Shown here: positions 43,581-53,245 of the stretch, in pieces
Numbering within the stretch: the first letter of the stretch is position 1
How the letters are laid out: the number at the start of each line of letters is the position of its first letter
Assembly: GCA_900541175.1 (NCBI GenBank)
Contig: UQIT01000005.1
Coordinates: 1 to 64,000 of the forward strand
Reading direction: 5' to 3'
DNA from: an uncultured Collinsella sp.
GTDB taxonomy: Bacteria; Actinomycetota; Coriobacteriia; Coriobacteriales; Coriobacteriaceae
DNA: 64,000 nt
Notes under the pieces: model-generated
The model's database searches: none
The model's input: the letters and a program-made list of their open reading frames with translations, nothing else
Told to the model about the DNA's origin: nothing
Program-made: the position numbers and the translations under genes

Positions 43581-44479
43581 TACAGCACGCCTCCGATCAT
43601 CAAAAGCAGCTGAGCGGTAATGCAACCAAAGATAAGCGAGTCGCTACGGTCGAGCATGCCGCCATGGCCCGGGATAAGGTTGCCGGAATCCTTGACGCCC
43701 ACGCCACGCTTGATGCGCGACTCGATAAGGTCGCCGATAACGCCCAGGACGGACACGACCACGCCGCATAGCAGCGCATAGGGCAGGCTGAGCTTGTAGA
43801 AGTGCGTCGCCCACAGGATGAGCCAAATCAAAACCGAGCCCAGGATGCCGCCGACAAACCCCTCCCAGCTCTTTTTGGGAGAGATCTTGGGAACCATCTT
43901 GTGCTTACCGATACGGCTGCCCACGATGTAGGCAAACGAATCGGAGACCCAAAGGGACGCGCAAACGCCCACCGAAAGCAGGGCGCCGGCAAAACCGGGC
44001 ACGGCATCGCGCAGCAGCACGATAGCCGACAGCATAAAGCCAGTGTAGATGGGACCCATGAGCGTCACGGCCACATCAGAGATGCGGGTACGCGGCGACC
44101 AGACATACCAAATACCCACAGCGAGCATCAGGGCAAAAAGCAGGGCATTCAGCAGCATCGAATCGCCCAACGCCGACAGCGGAAAGAGTACGGCGGCAGC
44201 GATACCCATGCGCTCGTTAGCCATCTTGCCATCGAGCCTCGTCATACGGAAAAACTCATAACAGCACAGACCGCTCATGACGGAAACAAAGATGGCCGTG
44301 GGCACAATACCCAAAACCAGGCACAGGATAAAGACAACGGCATAGACGATACCGGCGGCGGCACGGGTGATAAAGCCGGCAAGCCACGAACCGGTGCCAT
44401 TCTTCGCTGCGGGCGCTCCCGCAGCGACAGCCTTGCGCTCAGATGTCTTGGGAGCAATTGCCTTGGGACGATCGGACAC
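43580..44479 (-). CDS. cdsA: Phosphatidate cytidylyltransferase
   Basis: Integral membrane enzyme making CDP-diacylglycerol. The 299 residues have a basic, disordered N-terminus and about seven membrane segments. The family signature SRIKRGVGVKDSGNLIPGHG is followed by GGMLDRSDS. GTG start with GAGGAGG upstream. It sits between uppS and dxr. Confidence 0.95.
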   Translation of the reverse strand: MSDRPKAIAPKTSERKAVAAGAPAAKNGTGSWLAGFITRAAAGIVYAVVFILCLVLGIVPTAIFVSVMSGLCCYEFFRMTRLDGKMANERMGIAAAVLFPLSALGDSMLLNALLFALMLAVGIWYVWSPRTRISDVAVTLMGPIYTGFMLSAIVLLRDAVPGFAGALLSVGVCASLWVSDSFAYIVGSRIGKHKMVPKISPKKSWEGFVGGILGSVLIWLILWATHFYKLSLPYALLCGVVVSVLGVIGDLIESRIKRGVGVKDSGNLIPGHGGMLDRSDSLIFGCITAQLLLMIGGVL

Positions 44480-44481
44480 GA

Positions 44482-45276
44482 TTAAGCCTCCTCGGTCTTG
44501 CTCAGACCACCAAACCTACGGTCACGGCCCTGATAGGCCAAAATGGCGTCGACAAGGCCCCAACGATCAAAGTCGGGCCAATAGGTATCGGTGACGTAGA
44601 ATTCGGAATAAGCCACCTGCCACAGCAGATAGTTCGAAAGGCGCAGCTCACCAGAAGTGCGAATCACAAGCTCAGGATCGGGAAGCCCAGCGGTATAGAG
44701 GTGGGAAGCCACCATGTCGTCATCAATTGCGCCAGGATCGATCTTACCGGCGGCAGCGTCGAGTGCGATCTGACGGACAGCGCGGGTAATCTCGGCACGC
44801 GCGCCGTAGTTGACGGCAAGCGCCAGCGTCATGCCGGTGTGATTGGCGCACTCGGCAAGACCTCGCTCAAAGACATCGCGGGTCTTCTTAGGCAGTGCGG
44901 AAATATCGCCCAAAAAGACAACGCGAACGTTTTCGCGCTTAAGCAGCGGCAACTCATCGATAAACGTCTTGGCAAACAAATGCATCAAAACGTTGACCTC
45001 ATGCTGCGGACGATTCCAGTTTTCGGTCGAAAACGCATAGGCCGAAAGGACGTCGACACCCAAGCGCACGCATGCGGTAATGATCTCGCGCAGGGAGACG
45101 ATACCCGCCTTGTGGCCCTCGGTGCGTGCAAGACCGCGCGACGTGGCCCAACGACCGTTACCGTCCATGATGCACGAGATATGGTGCGGAATGTTATTAA
45201 GGTCAAGGTCGGAAAAACCGACGCCCGCAGGGGCGTCGGCAAAGTACTCGACCAGTTTATGCTCGTCGTATTGCAC
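44482..45276 (-). CDS. uppS: Undecaprenyl diphosphate synthase (cis-prenyltransferase)
   Basis: Makes the C55 carrier lipid for wall synthesis. The 264 residues carry CIMDGNGRWA, AFSTENWNRP and RTSGELRLSNYLLWQVAYSE. GTG start with GGAG at 7 nt. It lies one base after frr. Confidence 0.96.
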   Translation of the reverse strand: MQYDEHKLVEYFADAPAGVGFSDLDLNNIPHHISCIMDGNGRWATSRGLARTEGHKAGIVSLREIITACVRLGVDVLSAYAFSTENWNRPQHEVNVLMHLFAKTFIDELPLLKRENVRVVFLGDISALPKKTRDVFERGLAECANHTGMTLALAVNYGARAEITRAVRQIALDAAAGKIDPGAIDDDMVASHLYTAGLPDPELVIRTSGELRLSNYLLWQVAYSEFYVTDTYWPDFDRWGLVDAILAYQGRDRRFGGLSKTEEA

Positions 45277-45277
45277 C

Positions 45278-45814
45278 TTAGATCTCCATGACCTCGGCTT
45301 CTTTTTCCTTCAGAAGCTCCTCGACCTTGGCGACATACTCATCAGTGTGCTTCTGGACCTTGGCCTGCTCGCGACGGACATCGTCCTCGGTGAGCTCCTC
45401 ATCGCGCTCGAGCTTGTTGTTGAAGTCGCGACGGATGTTACGGATAGACACCTTGGCCTGCTCGGCGTACTCGCGGCACTCCTTGACGAGCTCGCGACGG
45501 CGCTCCTCAGTGGGAGCCGGGAACGGAAGACGAACGACGGTGCCATCGGAGTTGGGGGTAATACCCAGATCGGAAGCGCCGATGGCCTTGACGATAGCAT
45601 TGATGAGTGCCTTGTCCCACGGCTCGATGAGCAGCATATGGGCCTCGGGGGTCTTGACGGCGGCAACCTGCGTGACCGGCGTGGGAACACCGTAATAATC
45701 GACGGTGATGTCGGACAGAATGTTGGCATTGGCGCGGCCGGTACGAACCTTGGAGAAGTTATGCTTGAGGGACTCGAGCGACTTGTCCATATGGGCGGTG
45801 ATGTTCTCTGCCAT
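45278..45814 (-). CDS. frr: Ribosome recycling factor
   Basis: Splits post-termination ribosomes with EF-G. The 178 residues begin with the helical KHNFSKVRTGRANA block and contain LIEPWDKALINAIVKAI and LPFPAPTEERRRELVK. It follows pyrH by 2 nt. Confidence 0.97.
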   Translation of the reverse strand: MAENITAHMDKSLESLKHNFSKVRTGRANANILSDITVDYYGVPTPVTQVAAVKTPEAHMLLIEPWDKALINAIVKAIGASDLGITPNSDGTVVRLPFPAPTEERRRELVKECREYAEQAKVSIRNIRRDFNNKLERDEELTEDDVRREQAKVQKHTDEYVAKVEELLKEKEAEVMEI

Positions 45815-45816
45815 GC

Positions 45817-46539
45817 TTAATCCTCCTGATAGACGAGCGTGCCGACGGGCTCACCCGAAAGCGCGCGCTTGACGGTGTCCTCGCCATCGATGTTGAGGAC
45901 CAAAATCGGCATACGGTTGTCCTGGCACAGTGCCGTAGCCGTGGAATCCATAACCTGCAGACCGCGGACGAGAACCTCGTGATAGGTAATCTTGTCAAAA
46001 CGGACGGCATCAGCGCACTTGACGGGATCCTTATCGTAGATGCCGTCAACCTTGGTGGCTTTAATCAGAATCTCGGCGCCGATCTCACACGCACGAAGAG
46101 CCGCGGCGGTGTCGGTCGTAAAGTACGGATTGCCCGAACCGGCGGCAAAAATAACGACGTTGCCCTTGGAAAGGTGGTTGATGGCGCGACGGCGAATATA
46201 GGGCTCGCAGATCTCGTTCATCTGGATAGCGCTCATCACGCGGCAGGGAACATCGTTATGCTCGAAGGCATCCTGCAGGGCGAGCGCGTTCATAACGGTT
46301 GCCAGCATGCCCATGTAGTCGGCCTGAGCACGCTCCATGCCACCGGCAGCGCCTGCCATGCCGCGGAAAATATTGCCGCCGCCGACAACGACGCCGACCT
46401 CATGGCCAACGGCGAGCAGCTCCTTGACCTGCTTAGCAAGATGGTCGGTAACCTTGGGGTCGATGCCATATTGGCCGTCGCCCATCAGCGCTTCGCCGGA
46501 AAGCTTAAGAAGCACGCGTTTATATCGGATGTCGGACAA
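45817..46539 (-). CDS. pyrH: UMP kinase
   Basis: Makes UDP and links pyrimidine supply to translation genes. The 240 residues have KRVLLKLSGEALMG, VVVGGGNIFRG and ATKVDGIYDKDP. TTG start with GGAGG 6 nt upstream. A small GGCTCT/AGAGCC hairpin (46579-46596) lies ahead of it, after the tsf terminator. Confidence 0.96.
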   Translation of the reverse strand: MSDIRYKRVLLKLSGEALMGDGQYGIDPKVTDHLAKQVKELLAVGHEVGVVVGGGNIFRGMAGAAGGMERAQADYMGMLATVMNALALQDAFEHNDVPCRVMSAIQMNEICEPYIRRRAINHLSKGNVVIFAAGSGNPYFTTDTAAALRACEIGAEILIKATKVDGIYDKDPVKCADAVRFDKITYHEVLVRGLQVMDSTATALCQDNRMPILVLNIDGEDTVKRALSGEPVGTLVYQED

Positions 46540-46599
46540 AGCGATCCTCCTTTAGATTGAACTCTCAACATTCTATCAAAGGCTCTAAGAAGAGCCATG

Positions 46600-46635
46600 A
46601 AAAAGCAGGCTGTGAGTAAAACCCACAGCCTGCTC
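46600..46635 (-). terminator. Terminator of rpsB-tsf
   Basis: GCAGGCTGTG/CACAGCCTGC perfect 10-bp stem followed by TTTTTC on the minus strand. Confidence 0.9.
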
Positions 46636-46657
46636 ATTACCAGCTACAAGAGCTTAT

Positions 46658-47527
46658 TTACTCGCCACGGACCAGACGGTCAAAGGCAACGACGGTAATG
46701 GTGTCGCTGAGCTCCTTGGAGACCTGCTCAGCGTACTTCTTGATGGTAAGGGAGCTGTCCTTGATGAACTCCTGCTCGGTGAGCACGGACTGCTTGTAGA
46801 ACTTCTCCAGACGGCCAACAGCCATCTTCTCCTGGATAGCCTCGGGCTTGCCGGACTCGGCAGCCTGGGCCATGTAGATCTGCTTCTCGTGCTCGACGGT
46901 CTCGGCCGGAACCTGATCGCGGGTAGCGCAGATCGGGGCGACGGCGGCAACCTGAAGGGCAACGTCGTGAGCGAAGGTCTTGAAGGACTCAGCCTGAGCG
47001 GTCTCGGCCTTCTCGAAGGCAAACTCGACGAGGACGCCGATCTTACCACCCATGTGGATGTAAGAAGCGAGCGCGCCGTTCTCAGCCTTGCGGGCAGCGA
47101 AGCGGGAAATCTTCATGTTCTCGCCCATGATGTGAATCATCTCGGTGAGCTCGGAGGAAACGGTCTCCTCGCCCATCGGCTTCTCGAGCAGAGCGTCGAC
47201 GTCAGCAGGCTCGGTGGTAGCGACAACCTCAGCGACCTTGGAAGCAAAGCCGGTGAACTTGGCGTTGGAGCCAACGAAGTCGGTCTCGCAGGAGAGCTCG
47301 ACCAGAGCGCCGGTCTTGCCATCCTCGGAGACGAACGCGGCGACAGCGCCCTCGTTGGTCTCACGGCCAGCCTTCTTGGCAGCCTTGGCAAGGCCGTTCT
47401 TACGCAGAACGTCGACAGCGGCGTCCATGTCGCCGTCAGCCTCGACGAGAGCCTTCTTGCACTCCATCATCGGGGAGTCGGTCATCTCGCGGAGCTGCTT
47501 GACCATAGCGGCGGTAATCTGGGCCAT
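46658..47527 (-). CDS. tsf: Elongation factor Ts
   Basis: Nucleotide exchange factor for EF-Tu. The 289 residues show the UBA-like LREMTDSPMMECKKALVEAD, the TDFV motif and two dimerisation subdomains. ATG at 47527 has AAAGGA about 8 nt upstream; the longer frame adds five unsupported codons. It follows rpsB by 45 nt. Confidence 0.97.
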   Translation of the reverse strand: MAQITAAMVKQLREMTDSPMMECKKALVEADGDMDAAVDVLRKNGLAKAAKKAGRETNEGAVAAFVSEDGKTGALVELSCETDFVGSNAKFTGFASKVAEVVATTEPADVDALLEKPMGEETVSSELTEMIHIMGENMKISRFAARKAENGALASYIHMGGKIGVLVEFAFEKAETAQAESFKTFAHDVALQVAAVAPICATRDQVPAETVEHEKQIYMAQAAESGKPEAIQEKMAVGRLEKFYKQSVLTEQEFIKDSSLTIKKYAEQVSKELSDTITVVAFDRLVRGE

Positions 47528-47572
47528 TGTGGTTCCTTTCAAAGAGATGAAAAAGAATTAACTAAGACTGAT

Positions 47573-48301
47573 TTACTCGGCCTTGGGCTCAGCGGCCATC
47601 TCGGCCTCGGAGACCTGCTCCTTGCCGGAGCCAGCGAGGCAGGCGTCAGCCATGAGCTCGCACATAAGGGTGACAGCGGAGATAGCGTCATCGTTGCAGG
47701 GGATGCCGTACTCGACCTCGTCGGGATCGGAGTTGGTGTCGATCAAAGCGACGACGGGGATGTTCAGGCGCTGAGCCTCCTTGATGGCGTTCTCCTCGCG
47801 CTTGGTGTCGATGACGAAGAGAGCCTGGGGCAGACCCTTCATGTCGCGGGCGCCACCGAGGTTGGTCTGGAGCTTGGTGAGCTCCTTGCCGAGAACAGCC
47901 TGCTCCTTCTTGGGCAGAACAGCCATGCGGCCGTCCTCGACCATGGCCTCGAGCTCCTCCATGCGGTTGATGCGGGAGCGGATGGTGACGAAGTTGGTCA
48001 GCATACCGCCGAGCCAACGCTGGTTGATGTAAGGCATGTTGGCGCGCTCAGCAGCGTTCTTGACGGCCTCCTGAGCCTGCTTCTTGGTGCCGACGAACAG
48101 CACGTTGCCACCCTTGGCGACGTTCTTGACGAAGGTGTAGGCCTGGTCGGCGTCGAGGATACTCTGCTTGAGGTCGAGGATGTAGATGCCGTTGCGCTCA
48201 CCGAAGATGAACGGCTTCATCTTGGGGTTCCAGCGACGGGTCTGGTGACCGAAGTGGCAGCCGGCCTCGAGCAGGGTGCGGATATTAATCTTGGTAGCCA
48301 T
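47573..48301 (-). CDS. rpsB: 30S ribosomal protein S2
   Basis: Late-assembling small-subunit protein. The 242 residues include the S2 signatures LLEAGCHFGHQTRRWNP and PVVALIDTNSDPDEVEYGIP. ATG with AGGAGG 6 nt upstream. The 5' leader from the promoter at 48443 is about 130 nt, long enough for regulation, though I see only a weak 5-bp hairpin in it. Confidence 0.97.
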   Translation of the reverse strand: MATKINIRTLLEAGCHFGHQTRRWNPKMKPFIFGERNGIYILDLKQSILDADQAYTFVKNVAKGGNVLFVGTKKQAQEAVKNAAERANMPYINQRWLGGMLTNFVTIRSRINRMEELEAMVEDGRMAVLPKKEQAVLGKELTKLQTNLGGARDMKGLPQALFVIDTKREENAIKEAQRLNIPVVALIDTNSDPDEVEYGIPCNDDAISAVTLMCELMADACLAGSGKEQVSEAEMAAEPKAE

Positions 48302-48442
48302 GTTAAACCTCCTGTGGTTTGCCTCCGCGCGGGGTCATCCTCCAAAACCAACCCGGACATGTGCTACCAAAGCCCGGGCACCACGGTATGAAGTAGCCGC
48401 GCGTGCGTGATAAAAACATGTTGCCGTGAAGCAACCCGATGA

Positions 48443-48471
48443 ATGATAGCAGGAATGCCTCTTCCTGCCAA
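48443..48471 (-). promoter_or_regulatory. Promoter of rpsB-tsf
   Basis: TTGGCA, 17-nt spacer, TATCAT with an extended TGC ahead of the -10; the strongest promoter in the window by consensus match. Confidence 0.85.
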
Positions 48472-48520
48472 CCCGCAATCAAAACCACACACCTGAGTGC
48501 GGCGCGGGACGTCCCAGCCA

Positions 48521-49441
48521 CTATTCGCCGCGGGGATGGGCTTGAGCCACAGCCCGCTTAAGCCGATCGGGTGTGAGATGCGTGTAGATCTGCGTCGTGG
48601 ACAGGCTCGCATGACCTAGCAGCTCTTGAACCGAGCGCAGGTCCGCACCGCCCTCGAGCAAGTCGGTCGCAAAGGTATGGCGCATCGCATGCGGGGCGAT
48701 GTCAGCCGGAATGCCGGCGAGCGTCGCCAGCGTATGGAACCGCCGCCGGAGCATCGCGGCGCTCATGCGATTGCCGCGCGCCGATATAAGCAGCGGATGC
48801 GGCCCGGTAGCGAGGTCGCGGCGCTTTGCCCGAGCGAGCAACTCCGGCCTCCCCTCTTCAATATAGAGACGCGTCACATCGAGCGCACGACGATACAGAG
48901 GAACGATGCGCTCCTTGCTTCCCTTGCCCCACAGGCGCAGCGTGCGCTCGGACCATGAGATGGATTCCACATTGAGCGCCGCAAGCTCTGAGATGCGGGC
49001 ACCCGAGGCATAGAGCAACTCGAGCATCGCCGCATCGCGCAGTCCCGCGGGTGTTGAGGTATCAGGCGTCTTGAGCAGCGCCTCGACCTGCTGGGTCGTA
49101 AGGACGCCCGGCAGGTCACGCGGCAGCTTGGGCGACGCGATCGCCGAGACCGCATCGCCCTCGACAATCCCCTCGGCAGCCATCCAGCGATAGAGAGATC
49201 GAATAGCCGACAGGTGCGCCGCAAGCGTTCGGGGAGCCACCTGCTCACGCGAAAGCTCGGCAAGATAGCGACGAATGGTGCGCACGTCGGCAGCGAAAGC
49301 ATCGATATCCTCGCGCTCGCACCAGGCAGCAAAGCGCTCCAGCCTCGAGCCATAGGCCGTCACCGTGTTGGGAGAAAGTCCCTCGACGCGTGCGATATAG
49401 GCGATAAACGAGTCGACGGTGTCGTACAGGTCAAAGGCTAT
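48521..49441 (-). CDS. XerC/XerD-family tyrosine recombinase
   Basis: Site-specific recombinase, probably one half of chromosome dimer resolution. The catalytic set is complete: Arg in GARISEL, Lys in WGKGSKER, HAMRH, GHASLSTTQIYTH with the nucleophile Tyr. The N-terminal SAM-like domain (YDTVDSFIAYIARVEGLSP) is coding but lies upstream of the first ATG/GTG/TTG in frame (GTG 49363). With the ATA at 49441 the protein has 306 residues, the family size, and GGAGG sits 9 nt upstream. That ATA overlaps the trmFO stop. I therefore annotate from the ATA. The gene ends the yraN-comM-dprA-trmFO operon. Confidence 0.82.
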   Translation of the reverse strand: MAFDLYDTVDSFIAYIARVEGLSPNTVTAYGSRLERFAAWCEREDIDAFAADVRTIRRYLAELSREQVAPRTLAAHLSAIRSLYRWMAAEGIVEGDAVSAIASPKLPRDLPGVLTTQQVEALLKTPDTSTPAGLRDAAMLELLYASGARISELAALNVESISWSERTLRLWGKGSKERIVPLYRRALDVTRLYIEEGRPELLARAKRRDLATGPHPLLISARGNRMSAAMLRRRFHTLATLAGIPADIAPHAMRHTFATDLLEGGADLRSVQELLGHASLSTTQIYTHLTPDRLKRAVAQAHPRGE

Positions 49442-50775
49442 GACCGGTCGCCTCCAAACAAGTCGGAACGCGTGGCCAAGTAGGCATCGAGGGCCTCGAG
49501 CGCACGGTCCGCATAGGCCTGGTAGCGGTCGCGCTTGCTGCGGCGCTTACCATCTTCGAGTGGCGGCACCAGGCCAAAGTTGACATGCATAGGCTGATAG
49601 CCCACGGTGGCAGGATCGGTCGCATAGCCCACGAGCGCACCCAGGGCACCCACACGCGGCAACTCGACGCCCGCGGCACCGATAGCCTCGGCATAGGTGT
49701 TGAGCGCCGCGAGCAGACCTGTCGCCACGGCTTCCATGTATCCCTCGGTACCGGTGATCTGACCGGCCAGACGCACGCCGGTACCGGGCACGGCAAAGGT
49801 GCCATCGAGCACGTGCGGGGCGTCGACAAAGGTATTGCGGTGCATGACACCGTAGCGGAAGAACTCAGCGTTCTCCAGGCCCGGCACCATATGGAAGACG
49901 CGCTTCTGCTCGCCAAAGGTCAAGTTGGTCTGGAAGCCCACCAGGTTATAGGCGGTCTTCTCCTTGTTCTCGGCACGCAGCTGAATCGCCGCCCAGGGGC
50001 GACGTCCGGTACGCGGGTCGATGAGGCCGACGGGCTTCATGGCGCCAAAGCGAATGGCGTCCTTGCCGGTGCGCGCAACTTCCTCGGCAGGCTGGCAGGC
50101 CTGGAACAGATCGCCGCCCTCAAAGTCTTTGAGCACCACGCGGTCAGCCGTGGTAAGCGCCTCGATAAAGGCCTCGTACTCCTCCTTGTTGAGCGGAGCG
50201 TTGAGATAGTCGCCGCTCCCCTGCTCCTCGTAGCGCGACTGCGAGAACAGCACGTCCATATCGAGCGTGGAGGCATCGACGATCGGCGCCGCGGCATCGA
50301 AGAACGCAAGGGCGTCGCCACCGACGAGCTTCATGACCTCTTCGCTCAGCGCCGGTGAACACAGCGGGCCCGCGGCAATGACCACGTGACCCTCGGGAAT
50401 CTGCGTGACCTCGCCGTGCACGACCTCGATATTGGGACGAGCGGCAACCTCGGCCTCGACAAGCTCGGAAAACTTGACGCGGTCGACCGCCAGGGCACCG
50501 CCGGCGGGAACAGCCGCGCGATGGGCGCAATCGAGCAGGACTGAACCCATGCGCTCAAGCTCAGCTTTCAGCAAACCAGCCGCGGAATCCGGACGGGTCG
50601 ACTTAAACGAATTGGAGCAGACGAGCTCTGCCAGATGATCGGTATGGTGGGCCGGGGAGCTCACCTGGGGGCGCATCTCGCACAGCTTTACGGCAAACCC
50701 GCGGTCTGCAAGCTGGATCGCGCACTCCGAACCCGCCAGACCGCCACCGATAACCGTCACCTGATCGAACTGCAT
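49438..50775 (-). CDS. trmFO: Methylenetetrahydrofolate-tRNA-(uracil54-C5)-methyltransferase TrmFO
   Basis: Folate- and FAD-dependent enzyme making m5U54 in tRNA. The 445 residues have the FAD motif VIGGGLAGSECA, the NSFKSTRPDSAAGLLKAE block and the C-terminal TGTEGYMEAVATGL. ATG at 50775 has AGGTG 7 nt upstream. The usual neighbours dprA and xer flank it. Confidence 0.95.
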   Translation of the reverse strand: MQFDQVTVIGGGLAGSECAIQLADRGFAVKLCEMRPQVSSPAHHTDHLAELVCSNSFKSTRPDSAAGLLKAELERMGSVLLDCAHRAAVPAGGALAVDRVKFSELVEAEVAARPNIEVVHGEVTQIPEGHVVIAAGPLCSPALSEEVMKLVGGDALAFFDAAAPIVDASTLDMDVLFSQSRYEEQGSGDYLNAPLNKEEYEAFIEALTTADRVVLKDFEGGDLFQACQPAEEVARTGKDAIRFGAMKPVGLIDPRTGRRPWAAIQLRAENKEKTAYNLVGFQTNLTFGEQKRVFHMVPGLENAEFFRYGVMHRNTFVDAPHVLDGTFAVPGTGVRLAGQITGTEGYMEAVATGLLAALNTYAEAIGAAGVELPRVGALGALVGYATDPATVGYQPMHVNFGLVPPLEDGKRRSKRDRYQAYADRALEALDAYLATRSDLFGGDRS

Positions 50776-50789
50776 CTGCAAACACCTTT

Positions 50790-51725
50790 CTAATTGATAC
50801 GTTTTCCATTGTGACCGAAGGGTGTCTGGGCGTGAAGGGCAAACTTGGAGGGCGCATACCTTCCATCCATCATGCGCTCGATAAGGCCCTCGAGTTCAAG
50901 CGAACCCAAGAGTTTGAGTACGCCGACAGCATCGAGCGAGACGAGCGCCGCAATGTCGTCGACCTTGAGTGGAGAGGCGATGAGCGCATGCATCACGGTC
51001 TGCTGCGTTGGATCCAGGTCGGCAATGCCGGGAGCATCGGGGCGCGAGTAGCGCAGGGTGCCGTAGATGCGTGAGATAGCCATCTCGATAGATTCCTCGT
51101 CGATGATGCAGCAGGCACCGTTCGCAATGAGGTAATTCGTGCCACGCGACTCGGGCGATAGGATCGACCCCGGCACGGCAAGAAGTTCGCGCCCCAAATC
51201 CATAGCAGCCTCGGCTGTAGAAAACGTCCCAGAAGGCATACCCGCCTCGGATACAAAGAGGGCTTGCGACAGGGCCGCGATCACGCGATTGCGGCGCGGA
51301 AAGGCAAACTTGCGCGGACCCATGCCCCACGGAGAGATCGACACGACCGCGCCACCCGTATCGAGCGTGCGAGTAATAAGCCCCGCGCTCGAACGCGGGT
51401 AGTCCACGTCGGCGCCCGTCCCCAGCACCACGACGTGTTTGCCGCCGGCGTTGACCGCAGCCCAACCCGAGGCCTGGTCACAACCGACCGCGCCGCCCGA
51501 AACTACCGTCACTCCCGCCTCGACCGCCACCTTTGCCGCAAGCTCTGCCACGGCAAGACCATACGGCGAGGCCTTTCGCGCACCGATGATGGAGAGCGCG
51601 GGCGTCGAAAGCGCCTCGGGGTTGCCGCGCACATAGAGCGTCTGAGGTACATCAGAAAGCTCCAAAACGGTCTCGGGATACAACGCGTCACCTGGATGCA
51701 GCTCGAAGGTCCCCTCAACCATCAT
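50790..51725 (-). CDS. dprA: DNA processing protein DprA
   Basis: Loads RecA on incoming single-stranded DNA in transformation. The 311 residues contain the Rossmann core IIGARKASPYG, GGAVGCDQASG, PRRNRVIAALS and EAAMDLGRELLAVPG. A C-terminal winged-helix domain (DIAALVSLDAVGVLKLLGSLELEG in outline, residues 245-285) follows. The start ATG ATG has GGAGG 5 nt upstream; ATGA overlaps the comM stop. Confidence 0.94.
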   Translation of the reverse strand: MMVEGTFELHPGDALYPETVLELSDVPQTLYVRGNPEALSTPALSIIGARKASPYGLAVAELAAKVAVEAGVTVVSGGAVGCDQASGWAAVNAGGKHVVVLGTGADVDYPRSSAGLITRTLDTGGAVVSISPWGMGPRKFAFPRRNRVIAALSQALFVSEAGMPSGTFSTAEAAMDLGRELLAVPGSILSPESRGTNYLIANGACCIIDEESIEMAISRIYGTLRYSRPDAPGIADLDPTQQTVMHALIASPLKVDDIAALVSLDAVGVLKLLGSLELEGLIERMMDGRYAPSKFALHAQTPFGHNGKRIN

Positions 51726-53245
51726 TGGTCCCTCCTTCCCTGGTACATCGCCGCCTCGAGCACGTGGTCCTGCGTCACCTGCTCGCTCTCGGCGACATCT
51801 GCGATCGTGCGCGCAATGCGAACAAGGCGCACGATGCCACGCCCTGTGAGATGCGTGCGTTTCGACAGGCCGAGCACACACTTCTCCGCCGCATCATCGA
51901 GCTCAAAGGTCGAAACGACGCCGTCAATGGACCGTGTCTCGTCATCCTCGGCCTCGGCATCCGCATCGTCCATGCGGGATTCGCGCCAAGCGCGAAAGGC
52001 GCGACCGCGCACAACGTAGTCACGTAACTCGGCAGACGACATGCCCTCCGCACCCTCGATAATCACTTGAGGGTCGGGACGGGTCACATCGATCATCATG
52101 TCGATACGGTCGGCCAAAGGACCGCGCAGTTTAGACCGATAGCGCTCGACCATCGCCGCCGAGCAGCGACACGGCACCTCGCGATCGCCCAAAAAGCCGC
52201 AGGGGCAGGGATTGCTCGCAGCCAGCAGCTGAAAGCGCGACGGGAAGGTAAAAGCCCCGTCGACGCGTACGATCCTCACGTAGCCGCGCTCGATGGGCTG
52301 ACGCAGCGTCTGCAGCACGCCAGTGGGAAACTCGGCAAGCTCGTCCAAAAAGAGCACGCCGCCATGAGCAAGGCTGATCTCACCCGGGTGCACCGGGCGC
52401 CCGCCGCCGATAAGGCCTGCGGTCGAAATACTGTGGTGGGGACTGCGGAAGGGGCGGTGCCCCGCCAACAAGCCATCAATGTTCTCACCCAAAACCGAAT
52501 GGATGCACAGTGCCTCCTGCTGATCCTCAACGGAAAGCTCGGGCAGGATGCCGGTCATACGGCGTGCGAGCATCGTCTTGCCCGATCCCGGAGACCCGAT
52601 CATGAGCAAGCCGAGTTCTCCTGCCGCCGCAAGCGCCATGCCGCGTTTAGCGACTTCCTGCCCCAGCACGTCTGCATAGTCGAGCTCGGGCTCAAAGGTC
52701 GCCTCGACACCCTCGGAATCCAAGTAGTGCCGTGCGGCATCGCCCATGCCGTGAGCAAGCTGAGACAGATGGTCGATAAAGCCGCAATCCACGCCCGCGA
52801 GTGGCACATGCTGGTCGGACCTGCCGGCGATAAAAGACAGCCCCATGTCGCGAGCCAATAGCTGAAACGCCACCTCGCCTTTGACAGGAAGCACCGTGCC
52901 GTCCAAGCCGAGCTCGCCGGCGATAAGACAACGATCGAGGTTGTCGCGGGGAATCTGACCATCGGCCGCTAGAACCGCGATGGCGATGGGCAGATCAAAG
53001 CCGCTACCGGTCTTGCGAATATCGCCGGGCGCCAGATTGACCGTAATGCCCGAGCGCGGGATCTCAAAGCCGGCCGAGCGCATCGCACAGCGAATACGAC
53101 CACGTGACTCCATCACCTCCATACTCGGGATGCCGAGCATCTGAATGCCCGGAACGCCGCCGGCAAGCGAGACCTCGACCGTGACGTGAATCGCCTCGAC
53201 GCCGCGGATGCAGGCCGCGTGAACGGCAAACGTCTCGAACGCCAT
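51722..53245 (-). CDS. comM: ComM/YifB-family AAA+ ATPase (Mg-chelatase-like)
   Basis: Helicase-like hexamer that extends recombination branches in natural transformation. The 507 residues have an N-terminal Lon-protease-like fold (LGIPSMEVMESRGRIR), Walker A GSPGSGKTML, Walker B GGVLFLDELAEF and the zinc-like insertion NPCPCGFLGD with CRC. ATG at 53245 overlaps the yraN stop (TGATG). A good symbol alternative is yifB. Confidence 0.92.
   Translation of the reverse strand: MAFETFAVHAACIRGVEAIHVTVEVSLAGGVPGIQMLGIPSMEVMESRGRIRCAMRSAGFEIPRSGITVNLAPGDIRKTGSGFDLPIAIAVLAADGQIPRDNLDRCLIAGELGLDGTVLPVKGEVAFQLLARDMGLSFIAGRSDQHVPLAGVDCGFIDHLSQLAHGMGDAARHYLDSEGVEATFEPELDYADVLGQEVAKRGMALAAAGELGLLMIGSPGSGKTMLARRMTGILPELSVEDQQEALCIHSVLGENIDGLLAGHRPFRSPHHSISTAGLIGGGRPVHPGEISLAHGGVLFLDELAEFPTGVLQTLRQPIERGYVRIVRVDGAFTFPSRFQLLAASNPCPCGFLGDREVPCRCSAAMVERYRSKLRGPLADRIDMMIDVTRPDPQVIIEGAEGMSSAELRDYVVRGRAFRAWRESRMDDADAEAEDDETRSIDGVVSTFELDDAAEKCVLGLSKRTHLTGRGIVRLVRIARTIADVAESEQVTQDHVLEAAMYQGRRDQ

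Noticed and set aside
49363..49363. GTG 49363 as the recombinase start
   Set aside because: It would delete the first helix of the conserved N-terminal domain and has no ribosome site.
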